The notes under the pieces were generated by a model. It was not told where the DNA came from. It did not search any database and saw only the letters and a program-made list of their open reading frames with translations. A stretch of 64,000 nt of DNA from Bacillus sp. SD088. GTDB taxonomy: Bacteria; Bacillota; Bacilli; Bacillales; Bacillaceae_C. The DNA lies in assembly GCF_017355205.1 (NCBI RefSeq), contig NZ_JADIJK010000001.1, forward strand, positions 1 through 64,000. Direction: 5' to 3'. The translations under genes and the position numbers were made by a program. Within the stretch, counting starts at the first letter, position 1. Every line of letters begins with the position of its first letter. Positions 1 through 8,131 of the stretch are shown here, in pieces.

Positions 1-92
1 TTTATGTGGAATTTTGAGTCATTCATTGTGTAAAAGAGAGCCTGTCTTTTGTAAGCGCATAACATAACTGTTTTAGAAGTCCTCGAATCAAG

Positions 93-136
93 CAGGAGGA
101 AAGAAAAACAACCTGTTTTTCTTCTCCTGTTTTTGC
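93..136 (+). terminator. Rho-independent terminator of a gene left of the window
   Basis: A long stem pairs CAGGAG and the following A-rich arm (from 93) with the T-rich arm ending CTCCTG at 129, followed by TTTTTG. No gene precedes it in the window, so it probably ends a plus-strand gene lying to the left. Confidence 0.6.
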
Positions 137-486
137 AATTTAGAGCTGGCTACCTTTCAGGAGATTGTATGTCAAAACCACAATACCGAACTTCTGAAAA
201 CTCATCTGGAGGATGTTCGACTCGACCTATCTATAAGTAATTGCCATTTTGGAAAGGAGCATTAATGTTATAGACATCTCCCCCATCTACTCCTATAAAC
301 AGTATTTTTCTCCAATACATGATAAAAGAGATTGGCAATCCTTTTAAATCTATTTAATGGGAGATTAAAAACACTCAATGGAATTTAACTTTTTAGCACT
401 GAATGTTCAGTAAATACACGAATGCCATAAAGCTTATCAATCTAGGAATATTAATGATCATTCACTTTTTATTCTTTAAAATTCGG

Positions 487-515
487 TTGAACGTATGTTC
501 TTAAAAATGTATAAT
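487..515 (+). promoter_or_regulatory. Sigma-A promoter overlapped by a LexA (DinR) SOS box
   Basis: TTGAAC (487-492) and TATAAT (510-515) are separated by exactly 17 bp. GAACGTATGTTC (489-500) covers the -35 box and fits the Bacillus DinR/LexA consensus CGAACRNRYGTTYG in its central 12 positions. A repressor bound there would block polymerase, so the genes downstream (the RHH remnant at 539 and perhaps the gene at 849) are predicted to be induced by DNA damage. Confidence 0.7.
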
Positions 516-538
516 AATACTTAGGAGGTGTTGAAAGA

Positions 539-660
539 TTGGCAAGAAGACCATTTACTGCAACAGTAGATAAAGACTTGCAAAAAGCTTTAAAAAATCG
601 TGCATTGAAAAAATGAATGATATGTTGGAAGCGTTTACTATTAGTTGCAAGAAGTCAATT
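539..660 (+). pseudogene. Broken ribbon-helix-helix (CopG/Arc-like) DNA-binding protein
   Basis: A TTG start at 539 lies 8 nt after a perfect AGGAGGTG (523-530) and below the SOS promoter. The first frame reads LARRPFTATVDKDLQKAL and stops at TGA 614-616. In the -1 frame an ATG at 613 continues with MNDMLEAF, which looks like the second helix of the same ribbon-helix-helix fold (strand FTATVDKDL, helix QKALKNRALKK, helix NDMLEAF). The break falls on a run of six A followed by TGA. Two or three turn residues usually found between the helices are missing, so a small deletion with frameshift is more likely than programmed slippage. The gene may be a dead regulator or antitoxin. The fold assignment rests on pattern only. 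Confidence 0.45.
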
Positions 661-848
661 ATACCGTACAAAAGGGCAAGTAAAAGAGGAATCCACCCAA
701 CTAGCATAAGTAAACGGATTCCTCAATGCAACACCCTCCTGAGAGGTTGCAACTCTATTATATATGGGTTGCCTCCTATCAGCAAGGGGAACATAAGTGA
801 TATCCATATAACCTACAATGTTATATACAAAAAATAGGAGGAGTTTAA

Positions 849-1346
849 ATGACAATCGATCTATATAGCGTAGAAAATTCAATGGTTTATAATAAGAGCT
901 TAATAAAAGGTTTTATGGATTTTCCTTTTACTCAAGAAACCCACGAGAATCGTGATACCTATGAATCTGACAACAACCAGGATGAACCATTGTCTAGTAA
1001 AGACGTTATTCAAAAGGCCTTTATCGATATTGTCTTTTTTGAACGAGTTCATCGAGTAGCCTATAAAAAGGTGATGGCTGATTCAAAATACCGTACGGTA
1101 GACGAAGTTTCAGATCAACTCTTTTCCCAATTAAAGGAATCACTGTCTAAGGAGCAAAAAAAATTACTCCTTGAATTAGAATCATCGTGGAGCAGCAAGT
1201 ATCTGATTTTCCTTGAATATTGTTATCGCCAAGGACTTGCAGACAGCCCAATGATTCACAAGGAGCTTGAAAAATTTGGGATTTCGGTTGTGAAGGAAAA
1301 ACTTGAAAATAACTATATACCGCCAGAACCCGTAGTACTAAACTAA
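849..1346 (+). CDS. Hypothetical helical protein, SOS-linked neighbourhood
   Basis: A 165-residue soluble protein with no signal peptide or membrane segment. ATG 849 lies 8 nt after a strong AGGAGG (836-841), which fixes the start. Residues 1-45 are polar and look disordered; the rest (about 50-155) is helical and charged, with a SSKYLIFLEYCYRQGLAD segment near 112-130. That segment recalls short helical proteins of Firmicutes mobile elements, but I do not recognise a family. It follows the LexA-type promoter at 487-515 and the broken RHH gene, so it may be co-transcribed with them. A strong hairpin at 1394-1427 ends the unit. The reading frame is convincing; the function is unknown. Confidence 0.7.
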   Translation: MTIDLYSVENSMVYNKSLIKGFMDFPFTQETHENRDTYESDNNQDEPLSSKDVIQKAFIDIVFFERVHRVAYKKVMADSKYRTVDEVSDQLFSQLKESLSKEQKKLLLELESSWSSKYLIFLEYCYRQGLADSPMIHKELEKFGISVVKEKLENNYIPPEPVVLN

Positions 1347-1393
1347 CTAATTTAAAAACGAAATCGTATTATTACAACAAAACTATGTATACA

Positions 1394-1427
1394 GATGCCC
1401 TAACAGTTCTCAAACTGCTAGGGCATC
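1394..1427 (+). terminator. Hairpin terminator after the gene at 849
   Basis: GATGCCCTA pairs with TAGGGCATC, with a second inner stem CAGTT/AACTG and loop CTCA. The following bases (ATATAAATG) make a poor T-tract, so termination may be partial. Beyond it, 1430-1650 holds no gene; a direct repeat (TGGATCAT followed by TTGTCATA, twice) lies near 1590-1625. Confidence 0.55.
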
Positions 1428-1654
1428 ATATAAATGTGTCATTAATTTCATCGCTTCGGAGCTCGATACCTCGCATTCTCTGCCTCTTCTACTGAACAAA
1501 ACCATTGTCGACATTCAGAAGTGGCACGACAGTGAAGGGCAAGCAGCTAAAGCTGTGGTTAAGATAGTGTTGTATCCTAGTAAGTGGATCATCATTGTCA
1601 TAACTGGATCATTTCCTTGTCATAGATGATCAAAAAGATAAGTGGGGCAATTGG

Positions 1655-1762
1655 ATGGCTGTAGTCACCCTTATGTAAATGGGCTTCTTGCATACTAGAA
1701 TGGGGATCCCCTGTTATGTATATGGGTTTCCTGCTAGGGTGAATGGGATTCCCCGTAACCCA
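1655..1762. repeat. Periodic CCCATT-core array, copy 1 (weak)
   Basis: ATGG(G) cores on the plus strand start at 1655, 1679, 1700, 1722 and 1743, i.e. steps of about 21-24 bp with GGGTTTCC/GGGATCCC following. This is the most degenerate of seven arrays of the same family and the only one with spacing clearly above 20. It lies between the converging gene at 849 and the transporter gene ending at 1827. Confidence 0.6.
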
Positions 1763-1784
1763 TAAGATTTCTCCTAATTATAAG

Positions 1785-1816
1785 TGCCAGGTTCTAAATT
1801 GTTTCAGAACCTGGCA
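1785..1816 (-). terminator. Terminator of the nucleoside operon
   Basis: TGCCAGGTTCT (1785-1795) pairs perfectly with AGAACCTGGCA (1806-1816), 11 bp with a 10-nt loop, just past the stop codon of the minus-strand transporter gene at 1827. The T-rich tail is poor on both strands. Confidence 0.6.
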
Positions 1817-1826
1817 TCATTTTAAA

Positions 1827-3266
1827 TCATAAGAATACGATCATGGATAAGATAAACATGAATACAATCCCTGAAAGCATTGGGACAGAAGTTCTTTTAA
1901 CAATCTCAAGTGGTTCTTTTTTGGTTGTTCCGGCAACAATTAAGACGACGGCCGCAACTGGAGATATGGCACGCATAAGGTTTCCAGCTAGTCCCATTGG
2001 AATCGATAATGCAATAGGGCTAATTCCCGCTGCATTTGCAAGTGGCACTACTAATGGTACCATCGCGAAGAAAAGAGCGAGTCCACTACCACTTAGTAAC
2101 ACAATCAGCATGGTGATTGCAACTAAAATAAGTGGCAAAACAAAGTCAAAGCCTTGTCCCTGAACGTTTTCCATTGATGCCTGTAAAGCATCAATTAATC
2201 CAATCGATTTTAATCCCGTCACGTAAACAGAAGCGGCAACTAGAAGTGCAACAATGGGCATAGCCCCACCCATTCCTTTAAAAAATTCCTCCGTGCTTTT
2301 TAACACGCTTTTATTCCCTTTATGCCGAACTAATTCACAAATAATCGCTAAAATAAAAGATACAATCGTGGCAACTTCTACGCTAATATTAATCGCCGAT
2401 CCTGTTCCTATTTGTATTCCATAGGCAATGAGCAACAAGATAATCGGAAAAATTGGTAAAATGGCATAAACAAATTTATATAATTTTCCACCTGTAACAT
2501 TAGGTTGCTTCTCAGACATCTCTTCTGATTCAATCTTTCCTTCACTCTCCTGAGTACTTTGTTCCAGCTTTTTATCCATCCGCTTTTGCCAAAAATAGTG
2601 CACAATCGCAATAAAAATCAGGGTCGGAATTGAAACTAGCGCATGATAATTAAAAACATACTCTGTTACCGTTAAACCACTAAATGCTTCTTGCTTAGCT
2701 AATTCTTCTGCAATCGCGACATTGTCACTTCCTAAAGGAGTTGGAACAATTGTTGCAGATGTTGCGATCACAGCTGCAGCTGAGAGCGATGACATTCCAG
2801 CTTTCCTTAAAACCGGATACAAAGTAGCAAGCAAAATAATCGCCAAATTAGAGGCACTAGGAATAACGAGAGACAATAGATTACCTAAAAGAAACACAAC
2901 TGGGACTAAAAAGTAAACCGACTTAATTTTGGAAATAGGTCTCGTTAATACATTTACTGTCACATCATTCGCGCCAATTTTAGACATATAGGCGGTATAT
3001 CCACCTAACAAGAGAATAATAAATCCGGCAGCATTTAAAGTACTTTTAAATTGATCCACTATGACTTGAATGGGATCTAACAAAAAAGACCCGGATGGTA
3101 CAAAGTCTTTGATCGCAATTTCCTTCCCCATCCCAATGCTGATCAGGATTAAAATGATTCCCATTAAAAAAAGTGTAATCTTAATATCCATTTTCTTGAT
3201 TAACATAAATATGACAACGGCAACAGAAATAATAGCGGATGCATACATGACAATATCAAGGTTCAT
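1827..3266 (-). CDS. DcuC-family membrane transporter of a nucleoside operon
   Basis: A 479-residue, very hydrophobic protein with about 12 predicted membrane segments of the C4-dicarboxylate carrier (DcuC) type. It has a polar insert (about residues 230-260, rich in E, K, S) between the two halves and the conserved re-entrant segments IPSASNLA and PTPLGSDNVA. I place the start at the ATG at 3264-3266, because GAGGAGG precedes it directly; a longer frame to 3293 would place this ribosome site inside the gene. It is the last gene after a LacI regulator, ribokinase and RihC, 94 bp downstream of rihC. Family members are known for dicarboxylate exchange; context suggests import of nucleosides or ribose, which is inference. 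Confidence 0.8.
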   Translation of the reverse strand: MNLDIVMYASAIISVAVVIFMLIKKMDIKITLFLMGIILILISIGMGKEIAIKDFVPSGSFLLDPIQVIVDQFKSTLNAAGFIILLLGGYTAYMSKIGANDVTVNVLTRPISKIKSVYFLVPVVFLLGNLLSLVIPSASNLAIILLATLYPVLRKAGMSSLSAAAVIATSATIVPTPLGSDNVAIAEELAKQEAFSGLTVTEYVFNYHALVSIPTLIFIAIVHYFWQKRMDKKLEQSTQESEGKIESEEMSEKQPNVTGGKLYKFVYAILPIFPIILLLIAYGIQIGTGSAINISVEVATIVSFILAIICELVRHKGNKSVLKSTEEFFKGMGGAMPIVALLVAASVYVTGLKSIGLIDALQASMENVQGQGFDFVLPLILVAITMLIVLLSGSGLALFFAMVPLVVPLANAAGISPIALSIPMGLAGNLMRAISPVAAVVLIVAGTTKKEPLEIVKRTSVPMLSGIVFMFILSMIVFL

Positions 3267-3360
3267 TGTTCTTCCTCCTCTTGTTGCTCTCAAATGTGTT
3301 GTTAGTTAGGGACACAACGGGGCCTTCATCAGCCCCATTGTTAGGAATAACCTGTCAGAT

Positions 3361-4281
3361 TTAATTACATTTCTCTAAACTTGTAAAAAACCACTCTTTA
3401 AACTCAGATTCATTAACATCAAGGCAAACTTTAGCATTATTGGGTTTTCCTAGGTAACCCTTTAAATCGACAACTGTACAGCCACTTGTTAGGGTTCCAG
3501 TTAATTCAATATCAACGAATGTATCAGCTATCTGGAATATTTCCGGTTTTGATAAATAGGCAATGGCAAAAGCATCATACATTTTCAACCCCGTTTTCAT
3601 GCTACCACCACGATATTTACTAAACAGTTGATAAGCCATATTCCCAGTTTCGTTCATATCCTTTAATTGTTCACTATCTTCTGGATAAATGAGCGCTTTT
3701 AAGCCAACATCGAGTCCTGCCATCACAATGGGTACACCACTATGGAAAACAATCTTTGCGGCTTCTGGGTCTGCATAGATATTAAATTCCGACATGACGC
3801 CGGCATTTCCTCTAGCCGTAGACCCCCCCATAAGCACAATTTCTTGAATGTTTTCCTTCACTTCAGGATAAACCTTAAATAACAAGGCAATATTCGTTAA
3901 GGGGCCAATCGGAACAAGGGTGATTGGTTCAGCACTGGTTGTAATAATCCGCCGCATCGCTTCTACTGCATTTTCTTTTAATAATAGGTCCTTGGTTGGC
4001 TCTTCGAAATCAAAACCATCCATACCCGTTGATCCATGAATACCACTTGCGTCAATTGGTGCTTTAATCAGTGGTCGATCGGCCCCTTTCGCAACAGGGA
4101 TGTCTTTTTTAAAGAACTTAAGTAAACGAAGGGCATTATACGTTACTTTTTCGAGACTGACATTCCCCGCAACTGTCGTAATAAGTCGCACATCTAACTT
4201 CTCACTATATAGAGCGATCGCTATCGCAATTGCATCATCAATTCCAGGATCTGTGTCGATAATAATTGGCCTTTTTGTCAT
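3361..4281 (-). CDS. rihC: Ribonucleoside hydrolase, RihC type
   Basis: Nucleoside hydrolase (306 residues) that splits purine and pyrimidine ribonucleosides into base plus ribose in the cytoplasm. The N-terminal calcium-binding motif DTDPGIDDA is at residues 9-17. The middle segment LVPIGPLTNIALL, then GGS near 152 and EFNIYADPEAA, match the family closely, and length and pattern agree with Escherichia coli RihC (304 residues). The start ATG follows TAGGAGGAGAACGAA. It lies 18 bp after the ribokinase gene in the same operon, so ribose released here can be phosphorylated at once. Confidence 0.93.
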   Translation of the reverse strand: MTKRPIIIDTDPGIDDAIAIAIALYSEKLDVRLITTVAGNVSLEKVTYNALRLLKFFKKDIPVAKGADRPLIKAPIDASGIHGSTGMDGFDFEEPTKDLLLKENAVEAMRRIITTSAEPITLVPIGPLTNIALLFKVYPEVKENIQEIVLMGGSTARGNAGVMSEFNIYADPEAAKIVFHSGVPIVMAGLDVGLKALIYPEDSEQLKDMNETGNMAYQLFSKYRGGSMKTGLKMYDAFAIAYLSKPEIFQIADTFVDIELTGTLTSGCTVVDLKGYLGKPNNAKVCLDVNESEFKEWFFTSLEKCN

Positions 4282-4299
4282 TTCGTTCTCCTCCTAAAA

Positions 4300-5184
4300 T
4301 TAGTTATTGGTAAGAAAAGTTTTTACCTGTTCCTCTGTTGGCATTCCCGTTTGTGCCCCTAATTCCGTGATCGAGATTGCCGCAACAGCGCTACTAAAAA
4401 TGCATGCTTCTCTTAAAGAAAGTCCCTTGCTTAGAGCCACTGCCAATCCGCCATTAAAAGCATCACCTGCACCAGTTGTATCCTTTACATCTACCTTAAA
4501 AGCTGGAACATCGATCCTTTTATCATTTTGATAAAAAGAAACACCCGACTCTCCTCTTGTCACAATTAACTTTTTCTGAAGTTCGTTTAAATCCCTGTTC
4601 TTCATTAAAAGTGTTTCTTCATGCTCATTTGGTGTCACATAATCAATCTGTCTGATCAGAGTATCCGGTAATTCTCTGATTGGTGCAGGATTCAAAATCA
4701 CCTTTACATGATGTTCCTTAGCTATTTCAGTTGCTCTTATAACACTTTCTAAAGGAATTTCTAGTTGTAAAATAACGACATCACTGTTCGCAATCACTTC
4801 TCGCTTTGATTCAATAAAGTCTACGGTGACAGAGCCATTAGCTCCAGGAGTAACAATGATTCGGTTATCTTGGTCCGAAACAAGAATCGTAGCGGTTCCC
4901 GTCACAACATCGGTAACCGGTTCCACATTACTTACATTCACACCATTTTCTTCTAAATTGTGAAGTAGCTGTTTCCCAAAAGCATCTTGTCCAACACAAC
5001 CAATCATGGAAGTGCGGGCCCCAAGTCTAGCTGCTGCGATCGCTTGATTAGCCCCTTTCCCTCCAGGATTCATTTGAAATTGTTGTCCAAGTAAAGTTTC
5101 ACCTTTGTTAGGAAGTTTATCTGTCATGGTGACCAAATCCATATTTATACTTCCGACCACCGTAATTTTAGGTTTAAAGGTCAT
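4300..5184 (-). CDS. rbsK: Ribokinase
   Basis: PfkB-family sugar kinase (294 residues) that phosphorylates ribose at O-5 with ATP. It shows the N-terminal signature GSINMDLV (residues 11-18), the substrate loop PGGKGANQAIAAARLGA (about 40-56) and the C-terminal anion-hole signature DTTGAGDAFNGGLAVAL with the catalytic Asp. AAGGAGGGATCC supports the ATG at 5184. It lies 15 bp after the LacI-type regulator gene and 18 bp before rihC. In this setting it probably acts on ribose freed by the nucleoside hydrolase rather than on ribose from an RbsABC importer, which is absent here. Confidence 0.95.
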   Translation of the reverse strand: MTFKPKITVVGSINMDLVTMTDKLPNKGETLLGQQFQMNPGGKGANQAIAAARLGARTSMIGCVGQDAFGKQLLHNLEENGVNVSNVEPVTDVVTGTATILVSDQDNRIIVTPGANGSVTVDFIESKREVIANSDVVILQLEIPLESVIRATEIAKEHHVKVILNPAPIRELPDTLIRQIDYVTPNEHEETLLMKNRDLNELQKKLIVTRGESGVSFYQNDKRIDVPAFKVDVKDTTGAGDAFNGGLAVALSKGLSLREACIFSSAVAAISITELGAQTGMPTEEQVKTFLTNN

Positions 5185-5199
5185 AGTATGGATCCCTCC

Positions 5200-6177
5200 T
5201 TATGTTGATTGTCTTTCTACAAGCTGTACCCCAAGAACATGATATACACGATCAATAGCTGATTGACCTTCTATGAGCTCCACAAGCATAGTAGCGGCCC
5301 TTTCCCCTAGTTGATAGATCGGTTGAGCGATGGTTGTTAACTCAGGTATGGTTGCTTTTCCAAGTGAAATGCCATCAAAACCAATCACCGCAATATCCCT
5401 TGGGGTATGATATCCAAGTTGGTTAATAGCTTTAATTGCTCCAATCGCCATTGTATCATTTGCCGCGAAAATACCATCTATTTCTGGGTGGAAATGCAGA
5501 AGCCTTTTTGTGCCCTCAATGGCTGATTCCATGTTGTAATGTCCTTCCACCACATAGCTACTTTCAAACCAATCAGCGGCACCTATCACATTCAGATACC
5601 CTTTATATCTCTCTGTTGCATTCAAAATATGGCTTGGTCCTTTAATGTGTCCAATCCTCTTTCGACTTTGATCTAGTAGAAATTGGGTTGCAATCTGTGC
5701 CCCTTTTGTGTTGTCTACAATAACTGTAGGGATTTCTTTACTAATCTCCCGGTCAACACACACAACTGGAATTGAAAGCTTTTCAATTTGTTCTGCTTTT
5801 AAATTATTAGAAGAAACAATGATTCCATCCACATATTTCTGTAAAAGAACATCTAAATAATGTTGTTCTTTTACCTGATTATCATCTGTATTGCATAATA
5901 TAATATTATAACCCAGTGTCGAGGCAACATCCTCAACAGCCCTAGCAAGTTCTGGAAAAAATGGATTCATGATGGTTGGCACCATTAAACCAATCGCCTT
6001 AGATTGTTTTTTAAACAAACTCCTTGCGACCTCATTTGGTTTATAATCTAGTGTTTTAATCGCCTGCTCTACCTTTTTCCGCGTTTCCACACTCACATAA
6101 CCCTTATTATTTAAAACTCTGGATACAGTCGCAACCGAAACACCTGCATGTTTCGACACATCTTTAATAGAAGACAA
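5200..6177 (-). CDS. LacI-family regulator of the nucleoside/ribose operon
   Basis: Repressor of 325 residues with an N-terminal helix-turn-helix (IKDVSKHAGVSVATVSRVLN, from residue 4) and hinge helix (YKPNEVARSL), followed by a periplasmic-binding-protein-like sugar domain with FAANDTMAIGA and GFDGISLGK. I choose the TTG at 6175-6177 because GGAGTGGG lies 7 nt upstream; an in-frame ATG at 6222 would overlap the operator and the transcription start. It is the first gene of the operon, so it should repress itself and the three genes after it. The effector is probably ribose or a phosphorylated derivative (inference from context). Confidence 0.88.
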   Translation of the reverse strand: MSSIKDVSKHAGVSVATVSRVLNNKGYVSVETRKKVEQAIKTLDYKPNEVARSLFKKQSKAIGLMVPTIMNPFFPELARAVEDVASTLGYNIILCNTDDNQVKEQHYLDVLLQKYVDGIIVSSNNLKAEQIEKLSIPVVCVDREISKEIPTVIVDNTKGAQIATQFLLDQSRKRIGHIKGPSHILNATERYKGYLNVIGAADWFESSYVVEGHYNMESAIEGTKRLLHFHPEIDGIFAANDTMAIGAIKAINQLGYHTPRDIAVIGFDGISLGKATIPELTTIAQPIYQLGERAATMLVELIEGQSAIDRVYHVLGVQLVERQST

Positions 6178-6206
6178 AATGCCCACTCCATTTTCTGAAA
6201 TAATAG

Positions 6207-6251
6207 GTAACCGGTTACACATATTGTAACGTGCCTACTTAAAAAAGTCAA
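6207..6251 (-). promoter_or_regulatory. Promoter and LacI-type operator of the nucleoside operon
   Basis: On the minus strand TTGACT (6246-6251) and TACAAT (6223-6228) are 17 bp apart. The perfect 12-bp palindrome GTAACCGGTTAC (6207-6218), with the central CG typical of LacI-family operators, covers the expected transcription start. This is a textbook layout for self-repression. The region 6252-6550 upstream shows nothing I can name. Confidence 0.8.
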
Positions 6252-6550
6252 TGCAAAACAACAGCGATTTCAGAAAGTGTTCACATCCGAATCAGGTTGT
6301 GGGACCATGTAAAATGTCACAGAAAACACATAGTAAAAGTGTCATCTCCGATGTAACATGATAAGTTTTTGTTCCATTAAACGCCAGCCGAGATATTAAA
6401 CAAAAGCCACCGTTAGTCTATGTACGCACACCAAAAACTTTAGTATCTCATTCTCATTCTTAATCTAATAATTGACTAATAAAAATAAGCTGTATATCTA
6501 ATTCAATATTTTAACTGATTGAGAGTTACTTTGGCAGAAAGTGTTCAATT

Positions 6551-7960
6551 CTATCGAGCAGAATCTGTCCACTTTAGTTTAGCAGTTACATAAGTGCTTC
6601 CAGGAACATGATAGATGCCATTTTGACTTCCCTTTATGTCACAACTAGCTGTTTCTGCTGGTGGATCAGGGGTTTTTGCCGGTGCAGGAGCTGAGTTTTC
6701 TTCTGTTTTTGGTTTAGAAGGCGCTTGTGTCTTTGTTTCCTCTTTTACTTTTGGTTTCGTTTCTGTACTCGCTGGCTTCTCTTCTTTAGGCGCCTTCGCC
6801 ATCTTTTCCGAATCTTTTTTTGGTGCTGGTGTTGAAGCAATTGATTTCTTTTCCTTGCTCTCTTTCTTTCCTTTATTTGCTACTTTTTCTTTCTTTTTCT
6901 CTGGATCACTAAATCCATTTTTTTGGACGTAATTTTTAATACTCCAAATGCCAATTTCTTTTTCTTTAGCTTTGTCTTGAGTCTTGTTGAAATCATCAAG
7001 GTATTTTGTATTATCTGAGGATTCTTCTAGTTTTGCTAACCCTTTTTCTATCAAAGTATTATTGTAAAGGACATCTTCTATCCAAACATACGCGAGAAGT
7101 CTTCCATCCTTGTCCTTTTCTTGGTCATCAAACTCTAAGGTAACGGCTTTTTCTTCCAAACTTTTGGAGGTGAATTCAAGTGCATCTGTTCCAAATGGTT
7201 GTTCACCTTTTTTTGAATGTTTTGCTTCTGGAACAGCCACAGAACTCATTCTTACCTCTTCTTCTTTTCCATCTAGTTGAACTAGGATCGTATTGCCATC
7301 AATAACTTTTGTTACTTCAGCTTTGACACCTTCCACATCACTGGGTGGAGACCGTTCAGCTGGGATCGTAACATTGGCTGAGACGAATAATTGCTGATCA
7401 TCATCTAATAAAGGCCCAATAAGGAGCTTAGCGTCCTCCCCAATGACCTCTAATACTGCATCAGGCTGTTGATCTGCAAGTGAGACTTCTATCGCTTGCT
7501 CCCCTGGCTTTAATTCTTCAATCGGAACGACATCCATGGAAAAGCTGCCATCTTTTATCGACACAGCCTGATCAAAACTTTCACCTTTATCATTTTGTAA
7601 TGTAATAACTAACTCGGTAGCATCTGGAAGATTAGTTGTACCAGTAACCTCCAATTGATTATCCTTAATTGCACTTTGAATTTGCATTTCAGGTGTGAAC
7701 GTCTTCACTTCTTGCTCATCTGTAACGCTAGCCTCCTCTACCTCATTCTCAAAAGAAGGTGAATTCAAGATAATCATAAAAAATGTAACAAAAGAAATAA
7801 TAAACAAAGCCAATGACGCCCCAGCGCCAATTGCTCCACTTTTAATGGAAAGCCCTTTATTGCCAATGGCCCTAAGTAATAATAAACCGACAAATATAAA
7901 AGTCGCTATCCCTCCAACGACCATTAGTATTCCAAAAAGAAGACTAAATAAAATATCCAT
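6551..7960 (-). CDS. Membrane-anchored SNase-like protein, probably inactive and with a damaged C-terminus
   Basis: Positions are counted in the longest frame (475 residues, from 7978); the ribosome site GGGGGATGGAA favours the ATG at 7958-7960. Two membrane helices (about 8-37 and 52-72) precede a beta-rich linker and a staphylococcal-nuclease-like domain (about 215-350). The motif expected as DGDT reads DGNT (226-229) and the expected DTPE reads AVPE (248-251), so both aspartate metal ligands (D21 and D40 in the Staphylococcus enzyme) are replaced, while the arginines in EVRM and DGRLLAY and the Glu of PE remain. A long Lys/Glu/Pro/Ala-rich linker follows. The tail CDIKGSQNGIYHVPGSTY matches YokF-like proteins, but then diverges and stops at TDSAR; another frame reads RFCSIE at the point where CSE is expected, suggesting a frameshift. 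Confidence 0.75.
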   Translation of the reverse strand: MDILFSLLFGILMVVGGIATFIFVGLLLLRAIGNKGLSIKSGAIGAGASLALFIISFVTFFMIILNSPSFENEVEEASVTDEQEVKTFTPEMQIQSAIKDNQLEVTGTTNLPDATELVITLQNDKGESFDQAVSIKDGSFSMDVVPIEELKPGEQAIEVSLADQQPDAVLEVIGEDAKLLIGPLLDDDQQLFVSANVTIPAERSPPSDVEGVKAEVTKVIDGNTILVQLDGKEEEVRMSSVAVPEAKHSKKGEQPFGTDALEFTSKSLEEKAVTLEFDDQEKDKDGRLLAYVWIEDVLYNNTLIEKGLAKLEESSDNTKYLDDFNKTQDKAKEKEIGIWSIKNYVQKNGFSDPEKKKEKVANKGKKESKEKKSIASTPAPKKDSEKMAKAPKEEKPASTETKPKVKEETKTQAPSKPKTEENSAPAPAKTPDPPAETASCDIKGSQNGIYHVPGSTYVTAKLKWTDSAR

Positions 7961-8084
7961 TTCCATCCCCCAGTTCATACACTCTACAACTTTAGTAGAT
8001 TCCCTTATTTATTTTTCTTTATCTATCTCTATATAAATTTAATTACAAGTTGTGACAACGCTTCCATTTATTGGTAAAAGGAGG

Positions 8085-8109
8085 GAAGAGTTGCATTTAT
8101 TAACTCTTC
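8085..8109 (-). terminator. Weak hairpin at the 3' end of the eps operon
   Basis: GAAGAGTT (8085-8092) pairs with AACTCTTC (8102-8109), just past the stop of ugd at 8132. On the minus strand it is followed by CCTCCTTTTA, a weak T-tract, so some read-through into the SNase-like gene is possible. Confidence 0.4.
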
Positions 8110-8131
8110 TCATTAAATTTTACTGTCAGCT

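Noticed and set aside
130-260. Possible C-terminus of a transposase on the minus strand (reading QKFGIVVLTYNLLKGSQL)
   Set aside because: Short, no upstream frame of convincing transposase character and no terminal inverted repeats could be found, so not listed as a feature.
608-616. Programmed -1 frameshift in the RHH gene at 539
   Set aside because: The run of six A before TGA permits it, but the joined product lacks residues of the inter-helix turn and no stimulatory hairpin is evident; a disabling deletion is simpler.
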